Shown here piece by piece: positions 22,746 to 33,683 of a stretch of DNA of 64,000 bases. Both the position numbers and the translations under genes were made by a program. The notes beneath the pieces are model-generated. The model worked only from the letters and a program-made list of their open reading frames with translations, made no database searches and was not told the DNA's origin. The stretch is from Glandiceps talaboti (taxonomy: Eukaryota; Hemichordata; Enteropneusta; Spengelidae), in the NCBI RefSeq assembly GCF_964340395.1, contig NC_135551.1:1362001-1426000 (forward strand), given 5' to 3'. The stretch's first letter is position 1. Every line of letters begins with the position of its first letter.

Positions 22746-23320
22746 TCAACAGTGGATGACGAGAATACAATGTGGAGAAAACAAATCTGTAGCGGTAAGT
22801 TTTTTCGTGTGTATTACATGTAAATCAAGTCTTGATTTGAAAGTCAGTGATAATGATATCACAACATCAGCAGACAAATTGTTCCAAGGTTGACAGACTC
22901 TATAAGTGAAAAAATACCAATGGATATCCAGTGATGGTGTTTTAGATTTCTTCAACTTGAAAGAGTGACCACGAGTTGTAGGGTTCACTACGATAGTGAA
23001 GGGAGATTGAGTTTTGTAGAAACCATGTGTGTATATGTAAACTTCAATCATGTCGCCACGAACACATTAAAGTTTAGTCTGTCCAGGTATGATAAATCTT
23101 TCAATCCTGGGATCAATTTTGTAGCTGCTCTTTGTACTGATTCGATGGTGTTGCTTTTACTTGATTTATATGATGTCCAGACTGAGGTCCGATTAGTCTA
23201 CGATACAGAAAAATAAAAGTGTCCTGGTCGAGAAACTTGAAAGTCCTTCATAGGCAGTTTGTACAATCTTGTTTATGTGTTGGTCAAAGATTAGTTTAGA
23301 TTTCAACTAGCCCAAGTTTC
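22746..23320 (-). pseudogene. non-LTR retrotransposon RT C-terminus, fragmentary
   Basis: Minus-strand blocks in order: LIFDQHINKIV (near 23270), SVQRAATKLIPGLKDLSYLDRL (split, near 23100), then YIYTHGFYKT, NPTTRGHSFKLKKSKT, FFTYRVCQPWNNLS and SLTFKSRLD in the frame 23051-22746. These match the last part of CR1/L2/Jockey-group ORF2 proteins, where (K)LTFDxHI, QRAATK.IPGL..L.Y..RL, TRGHSFKL and FF..RV...WN.LP occur in this order. Frame changes separate the blocks and no catalytic YADD is present, so it is a relic. Confidence 0.7.
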
Positions 23321-24990
23321 AACTCGCCCCAATTTCAGTGCATCAGATTTGTGGGCTGATTGCTTGTTTTTATTTTTCATCACGTGTTTCACATAAAAAA
23401 TCTGGTTTTCTTACGAAGACAATGGATGGATAAACCAAGTAGAAAGTCAAGACATAGTGGACGCATGATGTTCTATACCGTAACGTCTTTTACTAATGTA
23501 TAACTAATGATTATAACCATATGCATAGACCCACCCACCCACTATGCCGTATGTGACCTTTACTGTTGTGCTGTTGATTTTTTTACATTCACCATAAACA
23601 CTTTTTTCGTTAATTCCATGAAAGATTCTATGAGAAAATGTGATTTGACATCAGAATGTGGAGTCATAATGTGAAAGTTTTAGATTCATCAGAATGTGAA
23701 CATAAATTCAATACAAATTCCATGTTCCTATCACCTGTCTTTTACAATATTATGAAGTGAAAGTGAAGTACTGTGATTTAAGAGTTTAGATTTATGGTAC
23801 CTCTCTTTCACTTTCTTGTTTCAAAAGGAACAAGACATGATAGACGCATAGAATTTTGTTGACTTTATGTTTGAAATGTGAAGAATCTAAAACACTCAGA
23901 AACATCATGACTCTGTAGTTGTCAAGTTACACATTTTCATTGACTAATTAACAGAATTAATGAAAAATTGTGTTGTCACCCCAAAACACACTCACTTTGG
24001 GTCAGTATAAAATAATCAACACCATGAAAAAATGTATAGTCACATTTCTGAAAATATATAGTTTCAGATAGTTACCATCATTATGTACTGAGCATCTTTC
24101 ATTTTAATGTAGGTAATCATTGTGTCTAGAAACACAGTATGCATGGTCTTGGTTGATACTACTCGAATGAATCTCAGTAGAGTCATTACCAGTAGTTACT
24201 CTTTATGTTGTTGTGTCAGGTATTATGAAATCATCAACAAATTTACCAATGACTGTGTTTATGCACTCTTTCTTACAGATGGTCTTGCTGATGTGGATAT
24301 GAGGGATGTGATGGTTTGGTTTGCTGGTAGTTGATGCCATCTCAAAGACTTTCAGCACACCCTCTATGACAAAACATTTGACAACCAGTGTCAGGAATTG
24401 TTTTACTGCATCAAAGTTCTTGTTCATATCAGCAGGTATGTTATTACATTGTAGTTCTCTGTAAAATTTCAGAGACTCTTTGTCTCATAATGATCCCTGT
24501 TTATACATCTGTTGCCACGGTACAGCAAGATACACCCTCTAGGCATGCCAGTTTTCAATGACATTTGATTTTCATGTTCATATCATCCAGCATTAGGATG
24601 ATAATCCCAATGAATGTACTTGCTCTTCTGTGCTCTTATGGTCAATTCAGCACCACCAAAGTGTATCTCACCACATTGTTTACCAGCCGCATTGGAGACA
24701 GTGGCCACAAATTCTTTACTAATTGGGATAAATCACATTGACTTAAAGCAATTGATGGGGAGAATGGGTGTCATCTGTTCGTCCATCTGTTTGCCTGTCC
24801 ATTCGTAATATGTCATTTCTCAGACATGCAATATGCTACTTCATTCATATAGGTGACCATATATCATGTGGTACATATGCACCTCACTTTGTTTTGCAAT
24901 GTATGCAAATTTGATCAAATGACGGCCATATTTGTAGTTGAAAATCCATATTTACTGCATAACTAAAAAAATACCGCCAATGGTGTTGTG
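23321..24990. other. no supported gene
   Basis: AT-rich, with only short frames lacking motifs. Nothing distinctive until the tandem repeat that follows. Confidence 0.4.
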
Positions 24991-24994
24991 GCAC

Positions 24995-25500
24995 AACTGT
25001 ACAGTTTTTAAAAATGTTTATCCATATGCTAGTCTATGCTAACATATGTGTTCATTTGCTGAATGACTGTCCAGTTGCCTATCCAACCATGTTGCTATCT
25101 TTGCAAGATACACTATCATTTGGCTGTTGCTATGGGCGTGGTCATGTTGTTAGATATATTTGCATATATTTTTGCATGTTTTTGTTCACTTGTGTATGAA
25201 TTCCTGATATTATCTTTGCAATATACGTGATCATTTGGCTGTTGCTATGGGCGTGGTCTTGTTGCTAGGCAAATTTTCATACACATTTTAATGTTTATTC
25301 AATTGTCTATTAATCCCTTTTGTTATCTTTGTGAAATACACGACTGTTTGGCTGTTGCTATGGGTGTGGTCATGGTTGCTAGGGATATTTTCATACATTT
25401 TTTAAATGTTTACTCACTTGCCTACCAGATGATGTTATTTGACCAAAATATACTGCCAATTGGTTGTTGCCTAGGGCGTGGTCATGGTTGCTAGGGCCAA
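24995..25500 (+). repeat. ~115-bp tandem repeat, four to five copies
   Basis: 'tggctgttgctatgggcgtggtc' (shortened in places) recurs near 25118, 25238, 25350 and 25461, each preceded by 'atctttg(c/t)aa(a/g)ata' and followed by 'gttgctag'. It behaves like the tandem part of the repeat at 17301. The short frames here are produced by the repeat. Confidence 0.7.
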
Positions 25501-25864
25501 TTGTGTCAACACATTTTGAAGAAAATCTGCATAATAACACTTCTAGAAACATCTCTCACCAAGTTTCAATGTCATTGACCAAGTACTTCGTGAGATATGT
25601 TTTTGACCAAAAATGAACATTTTTACACCAAATTTGCATATCACTCATGACATCATTGTATCCTTAATATTTCTTCATCTATACATCCCTAGATGCATTC
25701 CCATTAAATTTCAAACAAAATTAGCAAACTGAGGATTTTATGCACACTGAGGTCTGACAAATATAGCTTTCACTTTCCTACACCAAATGCATTACCAATA
25801 CACATGTAAATGTAAGACATTTGTGACTTCATGAAAGTGCAAAGAAATTCAGAATGTTGTGGAA

Positions 25865-26056
25865 TACTCCGCTCACTGTGATTGTCATCAAACAGTTCCC
25901 TTCTCCTGTTTTCTAAAAGATCATGTAGTTCTTCTGGACTTTTATGTGAATTCTGAACAACATCTTCACAATTCACATAAAAGTCTAGAAGAACTACATG
26001 ATCTTTTAGAAAACAGGAGAAGGGAACTGCTTGATGACAATCACAGTGAGCGGCCA
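25865..26056. repeat. long near-perfect hairpin, ~85-bp arms
   Basis: 'gctcactgtgattgtcatca' at 25869 and its complement 'tgatgacaatcacagtgagc' at 26032 bound two arms whose internal sequences, 'ttcccttctcctgttttcta', 'aagatcatgtagttcttct' and 'acttttatgtgaat', also mirror each other. The loop is about 20 bases. The right arm is part of a reading frame, so the left arm is probably an inverted duplication of it. Confidence 0.85.
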
Positions 26057-26547
26057 TTTGCTGGTAGTGAAAACAAATATATAACAAGTAAACTTGATAC
26101 TCTGAAACATTGGCTTGGTTTAGTGAAAGCCAAACAAAATGATGTTTCTCATACAGTGACATCATTGCAAGAGGATTCCCACAGAATGACGTTGTTGTTA
26201 GCGAACGACACAGGGAGACAAGGAGAAAGAAGGAATATAAAAGAAAAGTAAGAAGAAGGAAAGAGAAAAGAACAATTAGTCAAGCAAAAAGACTGTTGTT
26301 AACTGTTTTTAGTGAGCAACTTGTGGATAAGGTTGTAGGAAAATACGGCCAGAAGGCAGCTACCAAAGTTAGTGCAAAGTCACTGATGAAAAAACACTTA
26401 ACACCACGCAGACATCTAAATGCTTTACAATATTTAGTACAGATAGATGCATTTGATGATGCTGAGGAGGGAAATAGTTTAATTTCACTGGTTTTAGATA
26501 GAAAGAAAGACAAGTCTTGCCTCACATCTTCAGACTCTAGTCTATAT
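25976..26547 (+). pseudogene. degenerate ORF of unknown family fused to PLE remains
   Basis: One frame reads SLEELHDLLENRRRELLDDN ... KLDTLKHWLGLVKAKQNDV and stops at 26249. Another continues with RRKKEYKRKVRRRKEKRTIS, QAKRLLLTVFSEQLVDKVVG and RHLNALQYLVQIDAFDDAEE, ending at 26599. A frameshift near 26200 links the acidic/coiled-coil part to the basic part. I do not recognise the family. Its position directly before a PLE GIY-YIG tail suggests either a PLE N-terminal region or a separate transposon gene joined by rearrangement. Confidence 0.35.
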
Positions 26548-26552
26548 CACAG

Positions 26553-26727
26553 AGAGCACGCCCATACAGTAACGAAACCAAACGATGCGACCTCTGCCTA
26601 ACTGAAAAACTCTGCATCCTCAACGCCGACAAACAAACACTTCTCAACAAAAAATCTGAACTCATCTCAAAGTGCCGACACGAAAACAAGTTCTACATAG
26701 CGAACTTCAAAAGTAACATCACCTGAC
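26553..26727 (+). pseudogene. PLE GIY-YIG endonuclease C-terminal fragment
   Basis: Reads RPYSNETKRCDLCLTEKLC, then ILNADKQTLLNKKSELISKC and RHENKFYIANFKSNIT, stop at 26725-26727. It aligns residue by residue with the C-terminus of the PLE protein at 35762-37111 ([30 protein letters not shown]). The RT and the catalytic part of GIY-YIG are absent. A hammerhead follows 105 bases downstream. Confidence 0.8.
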
Positions 26728-26833
26728 AAATCTGAGGACCCCTTGTATGCATAGAAACAATACACAATTAACTGCCAATAAATTCTTTCACACCTTAGAC
26801 ATATAAATACAGTAACACAACGAGTAGCTGACA

Positions 26834-26876
26834 GTTGTCTGATGAACGCATTGAGCGTGAAAATCGGAGTTACAAC
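26834..26876 (+). ncRNA. hammerhead ribozyme with intact core
   Basis: Stem I GTTGT (26834-26838) pairs with ACAAC (26872-26876). CTGATGA is at 26839-26845. Stem II ACGC/GCGT (26846-26849 and 26855-26858) closes an ATTGA loop. GAAA is at 26859-26862. Stem III is AAT/AGT around CGG with one mismatch, and H17 is U26871. All core bases are present and this is the best preserved stem II in the window. It lies downstream of the PLE tail and upstream of (TA)n. Confidence 0.8.
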
Positions 26877-26908
26877 CAAGCACCTCAAGTTCCAACCAAC
26901 CTACTTTG

Positions 26909-26910
<2 letters not shown>

Positions 26911-27002
<92 letters not shown>

Positions 27003-27123
27003 CATATGTATCCTTGATGGGAATTACACACTGAACCTGTTTTCACAGTGCTAAAATGTATGTATGTATGTATGTATGTATGTATGTATGTATGTATGTA
27101 TACATGTGTGTGTGTGTGTGTGT
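26911..27123. repeat. (TA)n, then (TATG)n and (TG)n microsatellites
   Basis: TA dinucleotides at 26911-26990, a short CATATA variant to 27007, (TATG)n at 27057-27100 and (TG)n to about 27123. Confidence 0.95.
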
Positions 27124-27339
27124 GAACAACTTGGAGTATATAAGAGTAATTCAGGGTGTATCAAATTGATCTTGAGTAGTGTTTTATGCTTCACTAAATA
27201 GGTACATACAAACGTACACACTTCCATTTTAATACATAAATGAAAGTGTAGACATTCAATATTAAAGGTGATATCAAGTGCTATCTCATGCAATGCTAAA
27301 TTTTCTAACATATTATTTTTTTTAAATGACAAAATATTT

Positions 27340-27479
27340 CGCGGCCCCTCCTTTCAAACCATGAGAATTTTCATGGGCCCCCCTTTTCAAGCCTCCCATT
27401 TTTTTCATGCCCCCCCCCCCAATTTCTCCCCAGCCCCCCCCCCCCCCCCCCCCCGCCGTAAATTCTGTCCGGTCCCTAA
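27340..27479. repeat. C-rich terminus of a TIR element (solo end)
   Basis: Several C-runs, the longest about 22, end in 'ccgccgtaaattctgtccggtccc' followed by TAA. Inverted, the end reads GGGACCGGACAGAATTTACG, similar in plan to the GGGAGCGCCCAGATTTTAC end of the element at 42615-43202, also with TAA outside. The partner end was not found. Confidence 0.4.
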
Positions 27480-28640
27480 CAACTGAAAACAATGAAAATT
27501 TAGTTTCTTCAGTTCAGATTACCTGTTGTAGAGGCAAAGAATAATTAGGGATTTCTCAAACCCAATGTTTGTAATAATTGGTACTTTATTGTCACTGATA
27601 ATAGTACTTCCGTGTTTTTATAAAGCCTAGGTGTACCGCGCGTATGCGTGTCAGCCATTCTAAACGAGCGTACTGAGTAACCAATAAGATTGCGCGTCAA
27701 AGTGGATTTGGAGTGACGTGATGGACGTAGTTCTATGACGCAGTGATCATGGCGCCCTCTGGAGAGGCAACATAACGATACAGTGTTATTTTAAGAATGC
27801 TACATGTACAATGTTCCAAAGTCACTGTACGATCTACAAGTGACCTACTCGCATGTTTTGTACCTTCAAAAAACATAGTTTCATGTGAGATTTTTCATAA
27901 TACCGTTTTGTTTGGTCGATGTTCGTTTTCAGATTTCTCAGTTTCACTTCCGTGAAGAAAACATACCCGTCGTAAAACGGCCTGGGCTAAGAGAAAGACG
28001 CACGGGCTAATTAAGCATGTCACATACATCATTCGATTTGTTATTAAATTCTACACAGATGAAGCCCTGCAACGTAAAATCTGTCCACGCAATGATATTC
28101 AACTATATCTCTGAACATGTAACCTTGTTTGTTTTTAGAAATTTAGTGCAATGTACTCTCGACTACTGTAGGTTTTACTGGCTCGTTTTCCGTGTGTGAT
28201 CAAAATGCACCATGCTAAAAATCACCGCACAGTTAATAACTGTATGAAAATTCACGAAATTTGACCACGGCCTTTATTTTTGCCGATAAAGTCAAATGAC
28301 AGTCAAACTTTCAAGGCAATTTTTATTTTCGATAATTCAGTTTTAGTCATCATTGATCAGCTAGGAGTTATAATTTCTATGCGATGTTTTAAAAATAATA
28401 AACACAATTGGCCCATGTATTTTCCAGATATAAATTTCATCTCATGTGATTTTCTTGTTGCTTGTTTATGTCATCAAAGAACATTTCACTTTACGTATAT
28501 TTTTTGTGTCGAAAATGTCACTTGGATAAGTCACGATGCACTCTGTGATCAATCGATAAAAATGTTGTAATTCTTTCCGAACATTTGCTGGAATTTAAAC
28601 TTCTCAGAGAGCCTTACTCATAATAATGTTTGTTATGTGG
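27480..28640. other. no supported gene
   Basis: A slightly CpG-richer patch at 27630-27790 has no exon or promoter signal that I can support. The 60-residue and 96-residue frames at 28017 and 28280 show no motif. Confidence 0.35.
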
Positions 28641-28645
28641 AGTCA

Positions 28646-28950
28646 TGATGGGTGAATGGTTAGCGTGACCGGCTTGGAACCTACAGGTTGCAGGTTCGAG
28701 CCCCGTCGCTGCCTGCTGTTTGTTTCTGAGTGGCTAAAGTCCTTGGGCAAGATTTGAACCACGACTGTGCCTCAGTCAACCCAGCTGTATAACTGGGGAC
28801 CTGGTAGGATGTAGGTTGCAATGTGAAGGCTTTAATCCTATGCGCTTGAGGAAGACTAAAGGGCCGTTGTGCTGTTCTGATCTGAGCCAGGGGTAATAAT
28901 TGTAAAGCGCTTTGAGCACGGAGTGGGAAAGCGCTATATAAGAACCCAAC
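28646..28950 (+). mobile_element. tRNA-headed SINE with L2-like tail, nearly complete
   Basis: The head resembles a tRNA gene: an A-box-like 'tgggtgaatggttagcgtg' region (28650-28668) and a perfect B box GGTTCGAGCCC (28693-28703). The body contains 'ccttgggcaaga' and 'gaggaagactaaagggccgt'. The tail 'taaagcgctttgagcac...gggaaagcgctatataagaac' is of the kind shared by SINEs and L2/CR1-group LINEs. The minus-strand ORF here and the one at 19771 read the same tail and are not genes. Confidence 0.85.
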
Positions 28951-29108
28951 ATCAACATCATCACATCATGTTGTATTTAAAGATTCAAACTCTATAAAAG
29001 CATCAAATTCTATGAATATTTAGACCGAAGTAGGATTTCAACGTTAATGCACGATAAATATGCGCAGACAGGCTGCGCTGACGAATGTTCAGACTGTATG
29101 TAGAGCAT

Positions 29109-29357
29109 GAGTATAAAGTTGGCGTCAGATTCAGATTCAGGTAGCGTCATATTGAGTATCAGATAGCCTCAGATCCGAAGACACTCGACAGCAGTGAAGC
29201 AGAATCCTTCCCTGTAGTTTCAACGGTATTATTTCAGGTTTGAGTCCATCGGGTGTCTTCGGATCATGAGGCCATCTGACGCTCAATATAACGTTCATAA
29301 GATAACACTACCTGAATCTGAATCTGAATCTGAATCTGACACCAACTTTATATTCGT
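29109..29357. mobile_element. foldback element with CAGATT repeats in its arms
   Basis: 'ataaagttggcgtcagattcagattcaggtag' at 29111 is mirrored by 'ctacctgaatctgaatctgaatctgaatctgacaccaacttta' ending at 29352. Further in, 'gcctcagatccgaagacac' (29167) mirrors 'gtgtcttcggatcatgaggc' (29252). The loop is about 60 bases. Exact ends and target duplication are not resolved. Confidence 0.7.
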
Positions 29358-29581
29358 TCGATCGATTAATTACTCAAATTGGTAATTAATATTCATTGGA
29401 TTATTATCAAAACCTAATCAGTTCTGGCCATTACCCTACGGAACATGTCTATGAAATTTCGTTTGAATTGATGCAGCCGTTTTTTCGGAAATGGTAATAC
29501 AGACACAGACACACACACACACACACACACACAGACTGCATTGCTATATTAAAACCTTCCTTACGGAAGGTAAAATGTGCT

Positions 29582-29890
29582 CACACCCCCACCCCCACCC
29601 CTACTCGCTATCATCGGGATGCTGTTTCTGCCCCAAATCAATCTTGCTGGCTAAGCATTTCCAAGTACAACATTACAGCCCAGTGTGAGACCTTTTTTTG
29701 CAAAGTCCACATCTATTTGTAGCGAAATCTCCCACTGTTATGTATGGACGCTGAAGTTGATTGCCATTGTTATTTCAATGTAGTGTACTATACAATTTTA
29801 CTCTAGAATGCGGGAAGTGCATGGGAAGAGGGATACACATATTAAAATATGTGTAGGGGGAGGCTACAAAAATTCGAGAGTCTGTTCTTG
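29582..29890 (+). repeat. dispersed repeat family R1, copy 2
   Basis: Second copy of the repeat at 2480-2735, preceded by (CA)n and 'accttccttacggaaggt' (29500-29572). Confidence 0.6.
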
Positions 29891-29901
29891 GGGTGGATGG
29901 C

Positions 29902-30012
<111 letters not shown>

Positions 30013-32462
30013 GTTCTATATCTGATTTACCCTACATATCTGATTTACATTACATTTCTGATTTACTCTACATATCAAATTTACCCTAAATAGGGATTTT
30101 CCCTACATATCCGATTTACCCTACATATCTGATTTACCCTACATATCTGATTTACCCTATATACAGTATTTTCCCTCCATATAGGATTGACCCATCATAT
30201 CTGATTTACTCTACTATCTGATTTACCCTACATATCTGATTTACCCTACTATAGGACTTAGCCTTCATACCTGATTTACCTTACAGATCTGATTTACAAT
30301 ATATATAGGATTTACCCTACATATCTGATTTACTCTACATTACGGATTTACCCTAAATATAGGATCTACCCTACATATCTACTTACCCTACAGATCTGAT
30401 TTACCCTACTTATCTGATTTACACTACATATCTTATTTACCCTACATATAGGATTTACTCTACATATCTCATTTACCCTATATATTGGACTTACTCTACA
30501 TATTGGAATTATCCAAGATATATTACTCTATTACTCTACATATCAGATTTACCCTAAATAGACGATTTTCCATACATATTGGATTTACCCTACATGTGTG
30601 ATTTACCCTACATATCTTATTTACCATACATATTGAATTTATCCAACATACAGAATATTACTCTACATATAGGATTTACCCTACATATCTGATTTACCCT
30701 ATATATCTGATTTACATTACATTTCTGATTTACTCTATACATATCAGATTTACCCTAAATAGGGGATTTACCCTACTATAGGACTTAGCCTTCATACCTG
30801 ATTTACCTTACAGATCTGATTTACAATATATATAGCATTTACTCTACATATCTGATTTACCCTACATATCTGATTTACTCTACATAATGATTTACTCCAC
30901 ATTTCTGATTCATCCAACATATAGAATATTACTGTATTTATCTGAATTACCCTACATATCTGATTTACCCTACATATCTGATTTATCCTACCTATCTGAT
31001 TTACTCTACTTATCTGATTTACTCTTACCCTATATATTGGACTTACTCTACATATTGGAATTATCCAAGATATAGAATATTGCTCTATTACTCTACATAT
31101 CCGATTTACTCTACATATATACTCTTACCCTATATATATGATTTACCCTACCTATCTGATTCATCCAACATATAGAATATTACTCTATTTATCTGATTTA
31201 CCCTACTTATCTGATTTACACTACATATCTTATTTACCTTACATATATGATTTACCCTATATATAGGTTTTACCGTACATATCTCATTTACCCTACATAT
31301 TGGATTTACTCTACATATTGGATTCATCCAACATATAGAATATTACTCTATATATCTGATTTACCCTATATATAGTATTTACCGTACATATTTGATTTAC
31401 TCTACATATAGGATTTACTCTACATATCTGATTTACCCTACATATCTGATTTACCCTATATATAGTATTTACTGTACATATTTGATTTACTCTACATATA
31501 GGATTTACTCTACATATCTGATTTACCCTGTATATCTAATATACTCTACATATCAGATTTACCCTAAGGCTGCTTTCACAAAAACTTGTTGGGGGGGGGG
31601 GGGTCGGGAGATTTTTTTGTAAAACCCTAATTTTTTTTCAAGTACCCCTGCCATATTCCAAAAATTTTCAAGTACCCCCCTGCCAAAGCCCCAAATATTT
31701 GAAGTACCCCCCCCCCCCCCCGAATAAATTTTCAAGTACCCCTCACCCAAATAAATTTTTTGGGGAATACTCTTCCTGTGCGTTAACATTCCATACCAAG
31801 TACAAAACTGTACATAATACACTTAATACCAACTTTGTCCATTACATATATAATCAATTTGTATATTGTGTGTATATATATACACAAACACCAGTTAAAA
31901 CAAAATGTTATGTTAACCAGTGCATTGCCTTTCAAAAAGACAACATATACTTGTAAATGAATTACACTTTGAATAACTCTTGTAAAATGATCAGCAGACC
32001 AACTGAGTCTTTGTTTTCTGTTCAATATTGTATTAGTACATTATACTAGTAGTGTTACAGTTGAATGTCATTTTAGTTGTATTTGCAAATATTGTGATAC
32101 ACATGTTATCTAAAGAGAGTTTTATACTGTATTGTATTGTATTCCTAAATGTGTGCTAAAAGAAATCAAATTGGTCTAAATAACACTGAAAAAACTCTAA
32201 ACTAAATGCATTAATTGCCATGTATCCCATTCTTGTTTGATGTAAATTAGTTCAATATAATGTCAAAAGAAAATAAATGTATGACTCAAAAATGCCAGCC
32301 ACATTTCATCTAACAGAATAGGAATCAACTGATATATATTAGTGGTAATGATAATTAAGATGGCCCTATTATCATAGTAATTGTATATCTTAATGAACCT
32401 GGTAATACATTTACCTTTTAAACAAAGTCTCAGAAAGTGTTTATTTAAATTGTTGATTTCCA

Positions 32463-32790
32463 AGTGGTAGCTCTCCTTTCAGATCTTGTGTATATAAACA
32501 TGGCATTGTCATCATCATCATCATCAGACCCAATTTCTCCTTCAACTTCATCAGAGTTGGAACTAGCTGTATCATCATTCTCACTGTCACTGTCATCAGA
32601 TGACAAATCACTCTCACTTTCTTTCTTTAGATTGATACAGCCTCAACTTTGTCTATTTTGTGCATTCCTGCCACAGCTGGAATTTCATAGTTGGAAAGGT
32701 ACTTATCAAGTTCTTTCACTTTCAATTTGGAAATGTCACCGTTTCTGACAAGCGCATCCCAGTCATATTCATCAAATTCAGATATGTTTT
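32463..32790 (-). pseudogene. C-terminal remnant of a transposon protein: SAP-like segment, acidic run, TRSxR tail
   Basis: Minus-strand frame one reads SEFDEYDWDALVRNGDISKL and KVKELDKYLSNYEIPAVAGM, then ends near 32625 in a stop. The neighbouring frame continues with SDLSSDDSDSENDDT, DDDDDDNAMF and TRSERRATTWKSTI to a stop at 32463. The first part has the helix-strand-helix spacing of a SAP-like DNA-binding segment (LKVKELDKYL..I....G...KVEAV). Similar segments followed by an acidic run and a T-R-S-x-R...W tail occur in transposon-encoded proteins of marine invertebrates, from my memory of such sequences. The frameshift between the parts marks a decayed copy. Confidence 0.5.
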
Positions 32791-33646
32791 ACAGAGATAT
32801 GTTTTAAGCATTCCAAAAATATTCCACAGTTTGTGCAAACACTACTTTATGAAAATGTTTATTAAGACTATATTGGAGTATTTGCTCATATTGTTTCAGT
32901 TCACTACCTCATTCCTGCCATATATCTTTAGGGTAACTTTATATTGAGAGTTATGTCAAAGTTTATTTATTTATCTTTATATTTACAAGTAATAGTATAT
33001 TCATGCAAAGTTGAAAAGTATGTGCAAAAAACTTGTTTTACTTTTTCTCTGTTAACTCAGCTTGTGAGATATTGTCTTCTGTTTCACATGTAATAGACAT
33101 TGCCAATATGCTAATTTTAGTTTAGAGTGTGTTATTAAAAGTTTATGTTGAAAATCATAGTCATATCTATAGGAATAAAAAATACCTTGCACAGAAGTTT
33201 TTGATACTTGTCAAGTATGTTTTAGTGCAGGTGCATCTTTTACATTTTGATGGCATGAGATGAACCTTTTCCAACTCTTTTTTTTTAACTTCCAAGAGCT
33301 GCAAATGTAAAATGTTGTCTGTCATATTTGTCTGTCATTTAATACGAGTAAGAATTTACATGAAAAAGTTACATATCATTGTGATAACCACAAACCAAAA
33401 CACAGTCATGTCATAAAGAATATTTTCAGTACAGTGTAAAGGTAATTTCACACATTAAATGAACCAAATTTCAGTAGATAGTAGTGTACATGAAAGACAC
33501 TGGTATTTTCAGACAAAAAACAATCTGTACCTCTCAATTCGCCCATTTCAATTTATCATTACATTAACAGTTTATTAAAAGAAAAGAAAAATTTGACTGT
33601 TTTTGTTTTTCATTTAACTAACTTGTGAGCAACTGTTGTTTATAGC

Positions 33647-33648
<2 letters not shown>

Positions 33649-33682
<34 letters not shown>
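33649..33682. repeat. (TTG)n microsatellite
   Basis: About eleven TTG units inside the 2.3-kb TIR element. Confidence 0.95.

Positions 33683-33683
<1 letters not shown>

Noticed and set aside
22622-22800. First exon with ATGGCAGCCGCC start and GTAAGT donor at 22796
   Set aside because: The ATG frame stops after ten codons, and the region borders a LINE relic on the other strand; the signals are too weak to call a gene start.
28646-28718. Functional tRNA gene
   Set aside because: The A and B boxes are present, but no clover-leaf acceptor stem closes and the sequence continues into a SINE body with an L2-like tail.
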